Shown here piece by piece: positions 52,414-61,871 of a stretch of DNA of 64,000 bases (positions within the stretch are counted from its first letter, which is position 1; every line of letters begins with the position of its first letter). Below the pieces are notes generated by a model. That model was not told where the DNA came from. It made no database searches and worked only from the letters and a program-made list of their open reading frames with translations. Source of the stretch: CAVQCT01 sp964520865 (lineage in GTDB: Bacteria; Zixibacteria; MSB-5A5; GN15; FEB-12). The position numbers were made by a program, and so were the translations under genes. The stretch is from assembly GCA_964520865.1 (NCBI GenBank), contig CAZFOY010000003.1, positions 41,103 to 105,102 on the forward strand. The letters are read 5' to 3'.

Positions 52414-52441
52414 TTGCGAAAATGGATAATTAAAGTATATT
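52414..52441 (+). promoter_or_regulatory. Sigma-70-type promoter of the ppiD-like gene
   Basis: TTGCGA (52414-52419), 16 bases, TATATT (52436-52441). About 75 bases upstream of the ATG at 52518. Confidence 0.5.
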
Positions 52442-52517
52442 CAGAAGTTTCCCGGCCGAAACCCGGAGACTTCTTCCGATTTGAAGATTTGAATTCACAT
52501 ACAAGGAGTAGGGATAT

Positions 52518-54356
52518 ATGTTCGACACATTACGGAAAATGATATTCCCGATCATCATTACGGTGCTGGTCTTCTTTCTCGGGACGATCATTTTTCAGTG
52601 GGGTATGCAGCTCTCCGATAGAAGCCAGGCCCAAAACCAAAATGTGGCGGCCGTCATAAACGGCCAGGAAGTTTCGTGGCAGGAGTACAACAATACTTAC
52701 AACCAGTTGTACCAGCAGGCGATCGCACAATCGACCGACGAACTGCCTGATTCCAAGATCAAGGAACTTCAGCAGACGGCCTGGCAACAGGTTCGCAACA
52801 GCTACCTGCTGACCCAGCAGGCGGCCAAGTACAAGCTGTCGGTCTCTCCCGATGAAATTTACAATTATCTCCGATACAATCCGCCGGCCTATCTGCAGCA
52901 GTATCAGGGCTTCCAGACGAACGGCAAGTTTGATTACCAGAAATACGTTAATGCGATGGCCGATCCCAACGCGTCGGCGTTCTGGGCACAGATCGAACCC
53001 CAGGTGAGGCACGACATTACCATCATGAAACTTCAGCAGATGGTAATCGATGCCGCCCATGTTACTGATTTGGAAGTTAAGGATGCTTTCCTGGCCCAGA
53101 ACGAGAAGATCAAGGTCGGATTGATCAATGTCGGTTACGATCGGTTCTCTCGCCCGCCGCCCAAAAACACGGACGAGGAATTGAAACAGTATTACGACAA
53201 TCACAAAGATGACTACAAGCTGGATGAACGGGCGACCTTGAATCTGGTATTCAAGGAGAAGAGTCCGCAGGAATCGGATTGGGAACGAGTCGACCACGAA
53301 GCACTGGCCATCTATGACTCGCTCCAGCACGGTTCGGACTTTGCCGAATTGGCCCGCATCTACTCGGCCGACAACTCCGCCCAGAAAGGCGGCGACCTCG
53401 GCTGGTTCCCGCAAGGACAGATGGTTCCCGAGTTTGATCGTCAGGTCTTCGCCATGAAGCCGGGCGAAATCAGCAAACCGATTCGCACCCAGTTCGGCTG
53501 GCATATCATCAAAGTATTCGCCTTTAAGGACTCCACGAGAACCGTGAACGGCAAAAAGGAAAAGGACAAATTTGCCCACGCCGCGCATATTCTCTTCAAG
53601 GTAGCGCCCTCTCGCGAAACTCTTGACCAGGCGTATAACACCCTCGACACGTTCCGAACGAGAGCGCAGAAGGAAGGGTTCTTCAAGGCGGCCCAGGATC
53701 TTTCACTCGAAGTGAAGACAACCACACCGTTTTTCAAGAACAAGAATATTCAGTATATCGGGATGGATCAGCAGGCAAACGACTTTGCCTTCAAAAACAA
53801 GCCTGACGCGATCTCAAAAGTGCTGGAAAATAACTCCGTCATCTTTGTGGCGCAGGTAGCCGAAAAGATTCCGGCCGGAATCGCGAGCTTCGAAGACAGC
53901 AAGCAGAAAGTCAGCCTTGACCTGGTTAAATACAAGGTCAAGACTCTCTGTCAGGATACAGCGACCGCGATATACGATATGATCGAGCACGGGACCGATA
54001 TGAAGAAGGCGGCCGCGGCCCACGGAGCGACTTATGCTGTCAGCGACGAGTTTGATCGCGACGGCCAGATCAGGGCGTTGGGTCGGTCCGCTACCGCCGT
54101 TGGCGCCGCGTTCTCCCTGACCAAGCCGGATCAAATCTCGAAGCCGATCGACTGGGAACAGGGTACGGTGATCTTCAAGCTGATTTCCCGTACCGCCCCC
54201 GATCTTACCACCTTCAACGAAAAGCGGGATTCGCTTTCCCAGGTTATCCTGCAGTCCAAACAGCAGGAGCTGTATGCCCGGTGGTTTAACAATCTGGTCG
54301 AGAATTCGGATATCGTGAACAATATCGAGTCTTCGCTCGAACGACGCGGCATATAG
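52518..54356 (+). CDS. Membrane-anchored peptidyl-prolyl isomerase (SurA/PpiD type)
   Basis: 612 residues. One N-terminal membrane helix (FPIIITVLVFFLGTIIF), SurA_N-type chaperone region (VAAVINGQEVSWQEYNNTYNQL, near 40-200), then a parvulin PPIase domain (DEELKQYYDNHKDDYKL, FAELARIYSADNSAQKGGDLGWFPQGQMVPEFDRQVF, QFGWHIIKV) and a second SurA-like C-terminal half with RDSLSQVILQSKQ. It should chaperone newly exported proteins. AGGAGTAGGGA precedes the ATG. A hairpin terminator follows. Confidence 0.93.
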   Translation: MFDTLRKMIFPIIITVLVFFLGTIIFQWGMQLSDRSQAQNQNVAAVINGQEVSWQEYNNTYNQLYQQAIAQSTDELPDSKIKELQQTAWQQVRNSYLLTQQAAKYKLSVSPDEIYNYLRYNPPAYLQQYQGFQTNGKFDYQKYVNAMADPNASAFWAQIEPQVRHDITIMKLQQMVIDAAHVTDLEVKDAFLAQNEKIKVGLINVGYDRFSRPPPKNTDEELKQYYDNHKDDYKLDERATLNLVFKEKSPQESDWERVDHEALAIYDSLQHGSDFAELARIYSADNSAQKGGDLGWFPQGQMVPEFDRQVFAMKPGEISKPIRTQFGWHIIKVFAFKDSTRTVNGKKEKDKFAHAAHILFKVAPSRETLDQAYNTLDTFRTRAQKEGFFKAAQDLSLEVKTTTPFFKNKNIQYIGMDQQANDFAFKNKPDAISKVLENNSVIFVAQVAEKIPAGIASFEDSKQKVSLDLVKYKVKTLCQDTATAIYDMIEHGTDMKKAAAAHGATYAVSDEFDRDGQIRALGRSATAVGAAFSLTKPDQISKPIDWEQGTVIFKLISRTAPDLTTFNEKRDSLSQVILQSKQQELYARWFNNLVENSDIVNNIESSLERRGI

Positions 54357-54384
54357 CCGACCGTAAGACCGAGACGAACAATTC

Positions 54385-54415
54385 AAGGCTCCTCCCTAAA
54401 CCGAGGAGCCTTTTC
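54385..54415. terminator. Bidirectional terminator at the ppiD-like 3' end
   Basis: AAGGCTCCTC-(8 nt)-GAGGAGCCTT with TTTCTTG on the plus side. The stop codon of the convergent small membrane protein (54396-54398) lies within the hairpin loop, so one arm of the stem is coding for that gene. Confidence 0.85.
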
Positions 54416-54641
54416 TTGTAGCCGTCAGGAGCTTTATCAGGGCGAATATGGCCCAGACGCACTCAAGCACTATGAACGGAGTGGCCCGGGTGGCGACGGC
54501 ATACCAGGCAGCAGCACCGGCTCCGACGAAGTTCATGATCAGATAAAGCGAGCTGTCTTCTTGAAGCTGTTTGAGGAGATTCAACACAAACGCAACTAAG
54601 AGCACTGCGACGCCGATAGCGCCTATGGTGGTCGGAGTCAT
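54396..54641 (-). CDS. Small two- or three-helix membrane protein (CBU_0592-like)
   Basis: 81 residues from the ATG at 54641 (MTPTTIGAIGVAVLLVAFVLNLL), preceded by an AAAGG at a usable distance. Helices at about 4-22, 33-50 and 54-73, with SSLYLIMNFVGAGAAAWYAV in the middle. This resembles CBU_0592-type conserved small membrane proteins; the function is unknown. An upstream ATG at 54671 would add ten polar residues and is less likely. The stop is inside the shared terminator loop. Confidence 0.7.
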   Translation of the reverse strand: MTPTTIGAIGVAVLLVAFVLNLLKQLQEDSSLYLIMNFVGAGAAAWYAVATRATPFIVLECVWAIFALIKLLTATRKGSSV

Positions 54642-54716
54642 GTCGAGGGACCTTTCGTATTTAGACGCCACCGGTCTTGTTCTTCAGGTATTTCACAAGA
54701 CCGTGCGGCAACCGGC

Positions 54717-54753
54717 ATAAAAATGAGAACGGCGGAACCGCCCGGCTCCGCCT
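54717..54753 (-). terminator. Possible terminator of the ETF-quinone oxidoreductase gene
   Basis: On the minus strand GGCGGA-(10 nt)-TCCGCC is followed by GTTCTCATTTTT. Short stem, moderately convincing. Confidence 0.45.
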
Positions 54754-54779
54754 CACAATTCACCTTCAATTCACGTGAG

Positions 54780-56456
54780 CTACAGATTCGTATAGTTTGG
54801 CCCCTCTCCCCCCTGAGGAGTGACCCATCGGATGATCTGGTACGGATCGGCGATATCGCAGGTCTTGCAGTGGACGCAGTTCGAAGGGGTAAGCTGAAGT
54901 TTCGACTTCCCCGGCCGATCTGCATCGTCGACCATTTCGTAGACTTGCGCCGGACAGAAATGCTGGCAGGGATTGCCGTATTCTTCGGTACACCGGTTGT
55001 TACAAATGTCATAGTCGGAGATCTGAAGATGAGCCGGCTGTTCCTCTTCGTGCATTGTGCCCGATTTGTAGACGTCAGTCAACTTGTCGAAAGTATATTC
55101 ATTGTCGAACTTAATCTTGATCTTTTCGGGCGGTTTGCCGAAGCGCTTTTCGTACTCTTTGAGCTGCAGCATGTATTGATAGTCCGGTTTGTTCACACGC
55201 CGTTCGAACAGCCCGCGTCCGCCGGTCACTATCTGCATTGCTCCGTTGAAAAGGCCGGCCAACAGTCCACCCTTGAACCCGGCATGAAAATTCCGCGATG
55301 ACATCATCTCTTTCTTGATCCAGCTGCCCTCGTATTTCGCTTGATACGACTTCAGCGCCGTAACCGAATAATCTCCGTTCTTCGCGCACTCAAACAGCGT
55401 CTCTGCCGCCAGCATACCGGACTTGATCGCCAGATGTACCCCTTTCAATTTCTGCGGGTTGAGCATACCGGCCGAGTCACCGCAGAGCATCAGTCCGTCG
55501 TGACACAACCGAGGCATCGAATAGTAGCCGTTGTCCGGAATACCCTTGGCCCCGTAATGCAGCATCTTGCCACCTTCGAGAATCTTCTTGATTAACGGAT
55601 GGGTCTTATAGCGCTGGAATTTCATATGCGGGTCATTGGTCGGGTCGGGAGAATTGAGCCCGACCGCCAGGCCGATCGACACCATGGTGTCGCTCATGCC
55701 ATAGATCCAACCGCCGCCGTACTCGTGTGACGGCTGAGGGAATCCGATCGTGTGTATAACCTGACCGGCTTTGATCCTTCCCTCGGGAACCTCCCAGACT
55801 TCCTTCACGCCGGTCAAGTACGCCTGGGGTAGGCTTTCGGCAGTTAGTTCGGGAATCTGCTCCATTGCCCGCCGGGTCAGAGAACCCCGTACACCCTCGC
55901 AGAGGATAGTGACTTTCGCTTTGATAATTGAGCCCGGTTCGAAGTTCGATTTCGGCTCGCCCTCCTTATCCAGACCCATGTCTACGGTCCGGACGCCGGT
56001 AACCCGGCCGTCCTCCATCTCGAGATCGTAGCCGGCCAGTCCGGCGTAGATATCGACCCCCATCGACTCAACCTGCTCGCCCAGCCACCCGCTGAATTTG
56101 TTCAGGGAGATTACGTAGTTGCCGTGATTGTTGATCGAAGGAGGTGTGAATGGGAACTTGGTCGCGCCCGTCAAGCCCAGATAATACATCGCGTCGGCCG
56201 ACACCGCAGCTTCGAGCGGGGCGCCTTTTTCCTTGAAGTCGGGAATTAGTTCGGCTATCCCGCGTGGATCCATCACGGCACCGGACAACGAATGGGAGCC
56301 GACATACGCCCCCTTCTCCATAAGCAGAATCTCCGGCATTTCAACCGTGTCCTGCTGTTTCACGAGATTCGCCAGATGATAGGCAACCGACAGTCCGGCC
56401 GGCCCTGCTCCGACGATCAAGATATCTGTTTCAAGAATTTCTCGTTCGATGTCCAT
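54780..56456 (-). CDS. Electron-transfer-flavoprotein-ubiquinone oxidoreductase
   Basis: 558 residues. FAD domain with ILIVGAGPAGLSVAYHLA (about 14-31) and MLCGDSAGMLNPQKLKGVHLAIKSGMLAAE. The C-terminal ferredoxin-like domain holds one 4Fe-4S cluster (CPAQVYE, then CVHCKTCDIADPYQIIRW). Passes electrons from ETF (fatty-acid or amino-acid oxidation) into the quinone pool. Shorter than the roughly 600-residue mitochondrial form. No etfAB in the window. Upstream is the ArsC/Spx-like gene. Confidence 0.94.
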   Translation of the reverse strand: MDIEREILETDILIVGAGPAGLSVAYHLANLVKQQDTVEMPEILLMEKGAYVGSHSLSGAVMDPRGIAELIPDFKEKGAPLEAAVSADAMYYLGLTGATKFPFTPPSINNHGNYVISLNKFSGWLGEQVESMGVDIYAGLAGYDLEMEDGRVTGVRTVDMGLDKEGEPKSNFEPGSIIKAKVTILCEGVRGSLTRRAMEQIPELTAESLPQAYLTGVKEVWEVPEGRIKAGQVIHTIGFPQPSHEYGGGWIYGMSDTMVSIGLAVGLNSPDPTNDPHMKFQRYKTHPLIKKILEGGKMLHYGAKGIPDNGYYSMPRLCHDGLMLCGDSAGMLNPQKLKGVHLAIKSGMLAAETLFECAKNGDYSVTALKSYQAKYEGSWIKKEMMSSRNFHAGFKGGLLAGLFNGAMQIVTGGRGLFERRVNKPDYQYMLQLKEYEKRFGKPPEKIKIKFDNEYTFDKLTDVYKSGTMHEEEQPAHLQISDYDICNNRCTEEYGNPCQHFCPAQVYEMVDDADRPGKSKLQLTPSNCVHCKTCDIADPYQIIRWVTPQGGEGPNYTNL

Positions 56457-56532
56457 AATCCGAGCTGTTCGGGTTGATCAACACCCGGAACATAGGACAC
56501 AAGACCGAATTGTGCAACTGGGAATTTGTCGA

Positions 56533-56982
56533 TTATTTTCCCGATGAAACCGAAACCGGCCGGCGATCACCGTTGCGACGGTTATTACCGCGACTTTCGT
56601 CGTCGTCCATCTGCGAACCGTTGCTCGAGATCTGAAGTATCTCCGCAACTTTCCGCTTATCGCAACCGACCGTCATGAGGCGCGCGGTCTTGATTATGGG
56701 ACGTCGAAGCAACGTGTAGTCTTCGGCCATCAGCTTCAGCAACTCCGGACGAGACGGCAACGAATCATCCATATTGTTCTTTCCAAAGGAATCCGAGAGT
56801 GGATTGAGAAAGTGATGGATGTTAATGTGCCCGATGAGACGGTTGAGTTCATCTTCGGTAAACGGGTCCTTTGAGATATCCCGTACGTCCAGCAGTACTC
56901 CCGCATCCTGAATGAATTTTCGGACCTCGCCGCATGCCGAGTCGTCACCGTAGCTGTAGAATTTTGCTGTTTTGGGAGCCAT
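56533..56982 (-). CDS. ArsC/Spx-like thioredoxin-fold protein with acidic, Arg/Asn-rich tail
   Basis: 149 residues. Residues about 7-115 follow the ArsC/Spx/YffB fold: FYSYGDDSACGEVRKFI (single Cys at 17), DVRDISKDPFTEDELNRLIGHI, and LLRRPIIKTARLMTVGCDKRKVAEIL, equivalent to the LIKRPI...VGF segment of ArsC. Only one cysteine in the active-site position, so it is probably not an arsenate reductase. The C-terminal 25 residues are an Asp/Arg/Asn-rich tail. GGAGG four bases before the ATG is strong. Confidence 0.75.
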   Translation of the reverse strand: MAPKTAKFYSYGDDSACGEVRKFIQDAGVLLDVRDISKDPFTEDELNRLIGHINIHHFLNPLSDSFGKNNMDDSLPSRPELLKLMAEDYTLLRRPIIKTARLMTVGCDKRKVAEILQISSNGSQMDDDESRGNNRRNGDRRPVSVSSGK

Positions 56983-57519
56983 ATATCCTCCAGTAAGCCA
57001 GTTGAGCTCCTATCGCGCTTTCGGCGCGGCCCAACCTGGGAAATTGTTATGAGAATCAATCAAACCATGGATTCAAGACAACCGGTCACTAACCTGGAAT
57101 CTCAAATCCAATCCCGGAAAATCAAGACGGCTGAATCTTGAGATTTTCCTTTAAACCAAATTTGTACCGAATTGTCAACAATAATATGGGTGACCAGTGA
57201 TTTTCTCTTCTTTCTACTAAAACACTCTTTCTACCGTCTCAAGTTCACTCTATTTCAAAACTACTTTCGTTCCGAATGAGACAAGGCTATTCAAACCCCT
57301 GTCATCAGAACTCCCCGAGTCGGCTGTCGTCAAGACTGATTTTACGGAATACGTAAATTGGTGACTAACGATTGGTCTACTGATTATAACGCGCATCCGT
57401 GTCTTTTGTTTCATAGTAATAATTTCTGCGAAACGATTTCTCTTCGCCCTGCTCCGATGAGCCGGCGCATAAACTGCCTGAGAGCGGACAAGACAGGTTC
57501 GAGGAGCACCGCCCCGGTA
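56983..57519. other. Non-coding region between ArsC-like and O-methyltransferase genes
   Basis: About 540 AT-rich bases with no credible gene. It contains the promoter of the ArsC-like gene and an inverted repeat TTTACG-gaata-CGTAAA at 57341-57357. No tRNA or riboswitch recognised. Confidence 0.5.
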
Positions 57520-58146
57520 CTACAGTCGCAACGATACGCTGATACCGTCACGCACGGGCATCACGGTGGTAAAGAAACGGCTGTCCCTGTTGAGCGCTTC
57601 GGTGAACTGGACTATTGCCTTCGTCGTATCATCCTGCTTCTTCTCACAAACCCGTCCGGACCAGATGACGTTGTCGGTTATGAAAAGCCCTCCCTTACGC
57701 AACAACGACGCCGCGACATCGATCGTCCTCGGGTAGTCTATCTTATCGATGTCGTTCAGGATGATATCGAACTGACCATCTAACTTCTTGATTACCCGGA
57801 GTGCGTCGCCGACCAAAAATGTGAACTGGCTCTGCAACCCGGCCCGTTTGAAGTAATCAAAAGCCCGCCGTTTGTTCTCTCTTTGTGTATCGGTCATTAC
57901 GATATTCCCTTTAGACCGGGTGGCCAGGGAGAACCAGAACGCCGAATAGCCATAGCCGGAACCGAGCTCGAGGATCTTTCTTGCTTTGGTCAGCAACGCC
58001 ATCTGATACAGAAAGCGGCCGACAAGCGGTCCGATAATCGGGAATTCGTTCTCTTTGGCGTACTGCTCCATTTCCCGAAGGATCGGCGGGCGGTCCGGCA
58101 CCGACTGCTCCAGGTACTTGTGTATCTTTTGAAACATTTCTGGCAT
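57520..58146 (-). CDS. SAM-dependent O-methyltransferase (Methyltransf_3)
   Basis: 208 residues. SAM motif I is ILELGSGYGYSAFWFSLA (about 68-85), then MTDTQRENKRRAFDYF, FLVGDALRVI, DIILNDIDKIDYP and GGLFITDNVIWSGRV. Matches the catechol/caffeoyl-CoA O-methyltransferase-like family; substrate unknown. It begins 10 bases after the Rieske-type gene, so they may act together. Confidence 0.88.
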   Translation of the reverse strand: MPEMFQKIHKYLEQSVPDRPPILREMEQYAKENEFPIIGPLVGRFLYQMALLTKARKILELGSGYGYSAFWFSLATRSKGNIVMTDTQRENKRRAFDYFKRAGLQSQFTFLVGDALRVIKKLDGQFDIILNDIDKIDYPRTIDVAASLLRKGGLFITDNVIWSGRVCEKKQDDTTKAIVQFTEALNRDSRFFTTVMPVRDGISVSLRL

Positions 58147-58156
58147 CTGTTACCCT

Positions 58157-58462
58157 TCAGTCCATCAACACGTAAACATCACCATCGGTGATTTCGATTT
58201 CATATTTCTTCAGCTTCATGCCGCTGACGGTGAGGCATTGTCCACTCTTCAGATCGTACTGCCAACCGTGCCAACGACAGGTGACTATGCCATCGCTGAC
58301 TCGTCCGGTGGCCAGCGACGCTTTCATATGTTTGCAGTCCGCTTCGATCGCAAAAATCTCTCCGCCATCATTGAATACCGCAACGCGTCTGGCGAGGATT
58401 CGCTTATCGACGGACTTGCCCGGGCCCAGTTCCGCCAGGGGACACATTCGAATCTTAAGCAT
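58157..58462 (-). CDS. Rieske-type [2Fe-2S] protein
   Basis: 101 residues, a compact single Rieske domain. Cluster motifs: ADCKHMKASL (C-x-H, about 42-46) and TCRWHGWQYDLKSGQC (C-x2-H, about 61-65). Resembles the small NirD/assimilatory-nitrite or ferredoxin-subunit Rieske proteins rather than cytochrome bc1 subunits. No membrane helix. It pairs with the O-methyltransferase gene downstream. Confidence 0.9.
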   Translation of the reverse strand: MLKIRMCPLAELGPGKSVDKRILARRVAVFNDGGEIFAIEADCKHMKASLATGRVSDGIVTCRWHGWQYDLKSGQCLTVSGMKLKKYEIEITDGDVYVLMD

Positions 58463-58679
58463 TTTTCAACCGGACAGACCCTCCCAATGAGTCCGTCCCT
58501 GGGCGATCGATGTAACGGGAGCCGCTACCGGCAACTCTCGGCGCAGCAATGGCGACTGGTGACTGATTTGCCGCGCGGCATCGAAGTAGCTGGATTTGTT
58601 GTGAGCACAAGTCAACAGAAACGTCAACCAGTACGCTGTCGAAAATAACCAAGTTGGCGAAAAAAGCAACCTAATTCTC

Positions 58680-60908
58680 TTAGGGAACCATCTCTCTTTT
58701 CGGCTCGGTCATGTCGAGATCTTCGATGACCGTTTGTTTGATCCGGCGGCGCCGCTCACGCATCGAGAGCGCTCCCGAAAGAAAGGTGATGAATGCACCT
58801 AACCAAAAGAGATTTATCATCGGCTTACGAGACAGCTCTACGATAAGCGAAGCGGCGGCCATCGGCGGAGCGGGCATGAAATCGCCTAATACGCGAAGCT
58901 TGACGCCGCCTTTCTCCGGCTGCACCCCCGAGATCACGACCGTGCCACGACCGTAGTCAAAAGTAGCGGGGATCGTGGCCACCGAATCACCGATCACCTG
59001 TAAAGCAGGAGTTATATCCTCTGATTTGTCACCGTACTTAATCGTCAGGAGCGCCTGGGCAGTCGTCTTGCCTCCCTGCTCATGACTGGTCAGTTTAAAA
59101 TCATGGAAAGTAATTTTGTATTTGTCGATCGTCTTCGATCCACCCTTATCCAGTATGAACTCGGAAGGATCGGCTCCCTGGGGTTGCTCCATGCCGACCG
59201 GCGCAATGTAGATGTCGTGCGTGAGGTATTTCTCTACGTACGGCTTCCTCATGACGCCCTTCTCGTTCTTCGGGAATTCATGTGGCAGTATCGCCATGAA
59301 ACTGCGTCCTTCGCCGGACATTTGCACGTGGCAGTCGAACCCTTTGGGATTGTCGGTTATGCTGACGAATTTGAGCGTATAGCCCATCTCCTGAACCTGT
59401 TTTCCCTCGGGCAAAGTGATCGTACGCTTCGTCTCGAACCCATTCGCCAGCGCTGCGCCGGTCAGCCCGATCGCCAACCCGACATGCGCCAGATACCCCG
59501 GCTTGAACTTTCTCTGAATCGCCGAGGTCACGAGAACATAGCTGTTCACGACAAACGCCATAGCGGCCGACGCAAAGAGCAAAATGTACATGAGTTCGTG
59601 GGTAAAGCCGGTCAGAAGTATGGTCGCGATTGTCGCGAACAGGGTCGCTCCACCGATAATCAGGAGCCGAGGGCGTGAGACACCCTGGTTCCATCTAAAG
59701 GCCGGAAACAGCCCAATCAGCAATAGCACGCAAATTGCCACCGGGGTCATCGTTGCGAAATAATACGGCAACCCGACGTTCGACGGCTTGGTCGCGAGCC
59801 GGGTGATCAGGGGGGATGATGTCCCTATAAGAGTCAGCGCTCCACCGATTGAAAGCAGCACGATTCCCAGAGTCACGAGATACGAACGCGAGTTAACTTT
59901 TGAATAGGCTGCGTTCGGTTTGATGTCCTTCCATCGGTAAATCATCATAAACAGGCCCAGCAGGATAAAGAAGAACAGGCCACCGATCAGGAAGTTGTTT
60001 ATCCCGAGATCGACGAACGAGTGCACGGAGAAGTCGGCGAGGACCCCGGACCGCGTCAGAAACGTCCCATAGAGCACCGACCAGAACGAGAGGCAGACGA
60101 TGAACAGGGAGAACCGCATGAGTCCCCTGCGCTGCCGCTTGATGAAGAGTACGTGCACCTGAGCGGCGAGGAAGATCCACGGTATGAAAGAAGAGTTTTC
60201 AACCGGATCCCAGGCCCAGAATCCACCCCAGCCGAGGGTGATGTAAGCCCAGTATCCGCCCATGACGAGTGATGTTCCTAAAGCGACCCAGGCGAACATC
60301 GTCCACTTGCGGGCCGACTCGGCCCATTGATCGTACTTTCTTTCGACCAGACCGGTCATAGCGAACAGGAACGGAAACAAAGCGGTAGCAAAGCCGGTGA
60401 ACATGATAGGCGGGTGGATCTGCATCCAGAAATTCTGGAGCAGCGGATTGAGTCCGGCTCCTTCGGCTCTGTAGACCGGCATCAATTCGAACGGGGATCT
60501 TTTCAGCAAAATAAACAGGACGGTCAATAGGAAGAGGTTCAAAAAGAACATGTTCCCCTTTTCGAAACTCTTCGCCGTCTTCATCATGATTATGCCAAGG
60601 ATGGATACATAGAAGATCCACAGGAGGAAGGTTCCTTCCTGGCCGCCCCAGAGGGTGGCGATGAGGTAGCCAAGGGGCAGGTCAGTCGACGAGTACGAGT
60701 AAACGTACGCGACCGTAAAATTATGGGTCAGGATCAGGTACAGCAGCGTCGCGAGAGCGCCGATGATGCTGCCGGCCGCAACCAGAAACGACTTGCGAGC
60801 GAATCCTAAGAGGTGCTCTTTCCCCCGCCAGGCGAGGAAATAAAGTACGGCCGAAGCGGCGGCACAGACGGTTGCGATAAATATGAGCAACTGACCTAAA
60901 TATGGCAT
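58680..60908 (-). CDS. ccmF: Cytochrome c biogenesis protein CcmF-like (haem lyase)
   Basis: 742 residues with about 14 hydrophobic segments. The tryptophan-rich haem-handling motif WGGFWAWDPVENSSFIPW is present, with LLQNFWMQIHPPIMFTGF and FLTRSGVLADFSVHSF. The last periplasmic part (KTIDKYKITFHDFKLTSHEQGGKTTAQALLTIKYG) and a C-terminal helix match CcmF. Other ccm genes (E, B, A, H) are not nearby. It follows ispH by 36 bases, so it is probably in the pdxT-lipA-ispH-ccmF transcript. Confidence 0.93.
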   Translation of the reverse strand: MPYLGQLLIFIATVCAAASAVLYFLAWRGKEHLLGFARKSFLVAAGSIIGALATLLYLILTHNFTVAYVYSYSSTDLPLGYLIATLWGGQEGTFLLWIFYVSILGIIMMKTAKSFEKGNMFFLNLFLLTVLFILLKRSPFELMPVYRAEGAGLNPLLQNFWMQIHPPIMFTGFATALFPFLFAMTGLVERKYDQWAESARKWTMFAWVALGTSLVMGGYWAYITLGWGGFWAWDPVENSSFIPWIFLAAQVHVLFIKRQRRGLMRFSLFIVCLSFWSVLYGTFLTRSGVLADFSVHSFVDLGINNFLIGGLFFFILLGLFMMIYRWKDIKPNAAYSKVNSRSYLVTLGIVLLSIGGALTLIGTSSPLITRLATKPSNVGLPYYFATMTPVAICVLLLIGLFPAFRWNQGVSRPRLLIIGGATLFATIATILLTGFTHELMYILLFASAAMAFVVNSYVLVTSAIQRKFKPGYLAHVGLAIGLTGAALANGFETKRTITLPEGKQVQEMGYTLKFVSITDNPKGFDCHVQMSGEGRSFMAILPHEFPKNEKGVMRKPYVEKYLTHDIYIAPVGMEQPQGADPSEFILDKGGSKTIDKYKITFHDFKLTSHEQGGKTTAQALLTIKYGDKSEDITPALQVIGDSVATIPATFDYGRGTVVISGVQPEKGGVKLRVLGDFMPAPPMAAASLIVELSRKPMINLFWLGAFITFLSGALSMRERRRRIKQTVIEDLDMTEPKREMVP

Positions 60909-60944
60909 AAGTATCCCCTTGTGAAGATCCTCAAGGATTGCAGA

Positions 60945-61871
60945 TTAACTTACCTGACGCTCGATCTTCCGGATACGGTTTCTCTTCTCCGGAATGACGA
61001 CCTCGGCGTTACCGCCGGAGATTTCGAGCAGGCGTGCGATGACTTCTTCGACGAGGAAATCCGGGGTCGAAGCGCCTGCGGAAATACCGACCTTCTCTAT
61101 CTTCTGGTCCTCAGCGAACCATTCTTCCCGGATATCAGCAGCTGAGCCGATAAGAACGCCGCGACCGCAGATCGCTTCCGAGATCCCGGCCAGCCGGTTC
61201 GAATTGGCGGAGGTACGAGAGCCGACAACCAAGACCATGTCCACCTGAGGAGCCAGATCCATGATGGCGGTCTGTCGTTTGGTCGTGGCGTTACAAATGG
61301 TATTGAATATCTCGATATGCGGCCACTTTTCTTTAGCCAGCCGCTCGATCTCGGCAAATTCTTCCATGTGCGCCGTCGTCTGCACCGTCAGGCCGAGCTT
61401 GCGGTCCTTCCAATCGGGCAAAGCAAGAAGCTCTTCCTTGCTGCCGGCAACCGTGATATTCTCGGGTGCGTATCCAACCACGCCATGTGTTTCGTCATGT
61501 TTCGGATCGCCGTAGTGAATGAGGAAATAACCGTTGGCGACAACTTTTTCGATAATCGTGTATATCCGGCTCACCAGCGGACAGGTGGCATCGACAACTT
61601 TCAATCCCTTCGCCTCGGCATCCTGAATGACTTTCGGGGCGATACCGTGGGCCGAGATGATGAGCGTTCCTTCCTTCACATCGTCGATCGAGAACGCCTG
61701 ATTCACGCCGGCCCGGTTGAATTTCTCGACCACCGCTTCGTTATGAACGATTTCGTTAAGAATCGTCACTTTGCCGGTTTCCTGCTGAGCGGTTTCCTCG
61801 GCGATATTGATCGCCCGCTTCACTCCCATGCAAAAGCCATGGTGACTCGCAATGATTATTTTATTCAGCAT
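60945..61871 (-). CDS. ispH: 4-hydroxy-3-methylbut-2-enyl diphosphate reductase
   Basis: 308 residues. Last step of the MEP isoprenoid pathway. The three Fe-S cysteines are in HGFCMGVKRAI (about 12), DATCPLV (about 96) and TICNATTKRQ (about 192). Other family blocks: EIVHNEAVVEKF, HGIAPKVI, GDPKHDETHGVVGY, GSRTSANSNRL and GISAGASTPDFLVEEV. Its start overlaps the lipA stop by 7 bases. Confidence 0.97.
   Translation of the reverse strand: MLNKIIIASHHGFCMGVKRAINIAEETAQQETGKVTILNEIVHNEAVVEKFNRAGVNQAFSIDDVKEGTLIISAHGIAPKVIQDAEAKGLKVVDATCPLVSRIYTIIEKVVANGYFLIHYGDPKHDETHGVVGYAPENITVAGSKEELLALPDWKDRKLGLTVQTTAHMEEFAEIERLAKEKWPHIEIFNTICNATTKRQTAIMDLAPQVDMVLVVGSRTSANSNRLAGISEAICGRGVLIGSAADIREEWFAEDQKIEKVGISAGASTPDFLVEEVIARLLEISGGNAEVVIPEKRNRIRKIERQVS

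Noticed and set aside
56983..57519. tRNA or riboswitch
   Set aside because: No cloverleaf or known conserved core could be recognised by eye in this stretch.
58455..58652. 65-67-codon minus-strand frames between ccmF and the Rieske gene
   Set aside because: Low-complexity, no start signals, overlap the Rieske start; not credible as genes.
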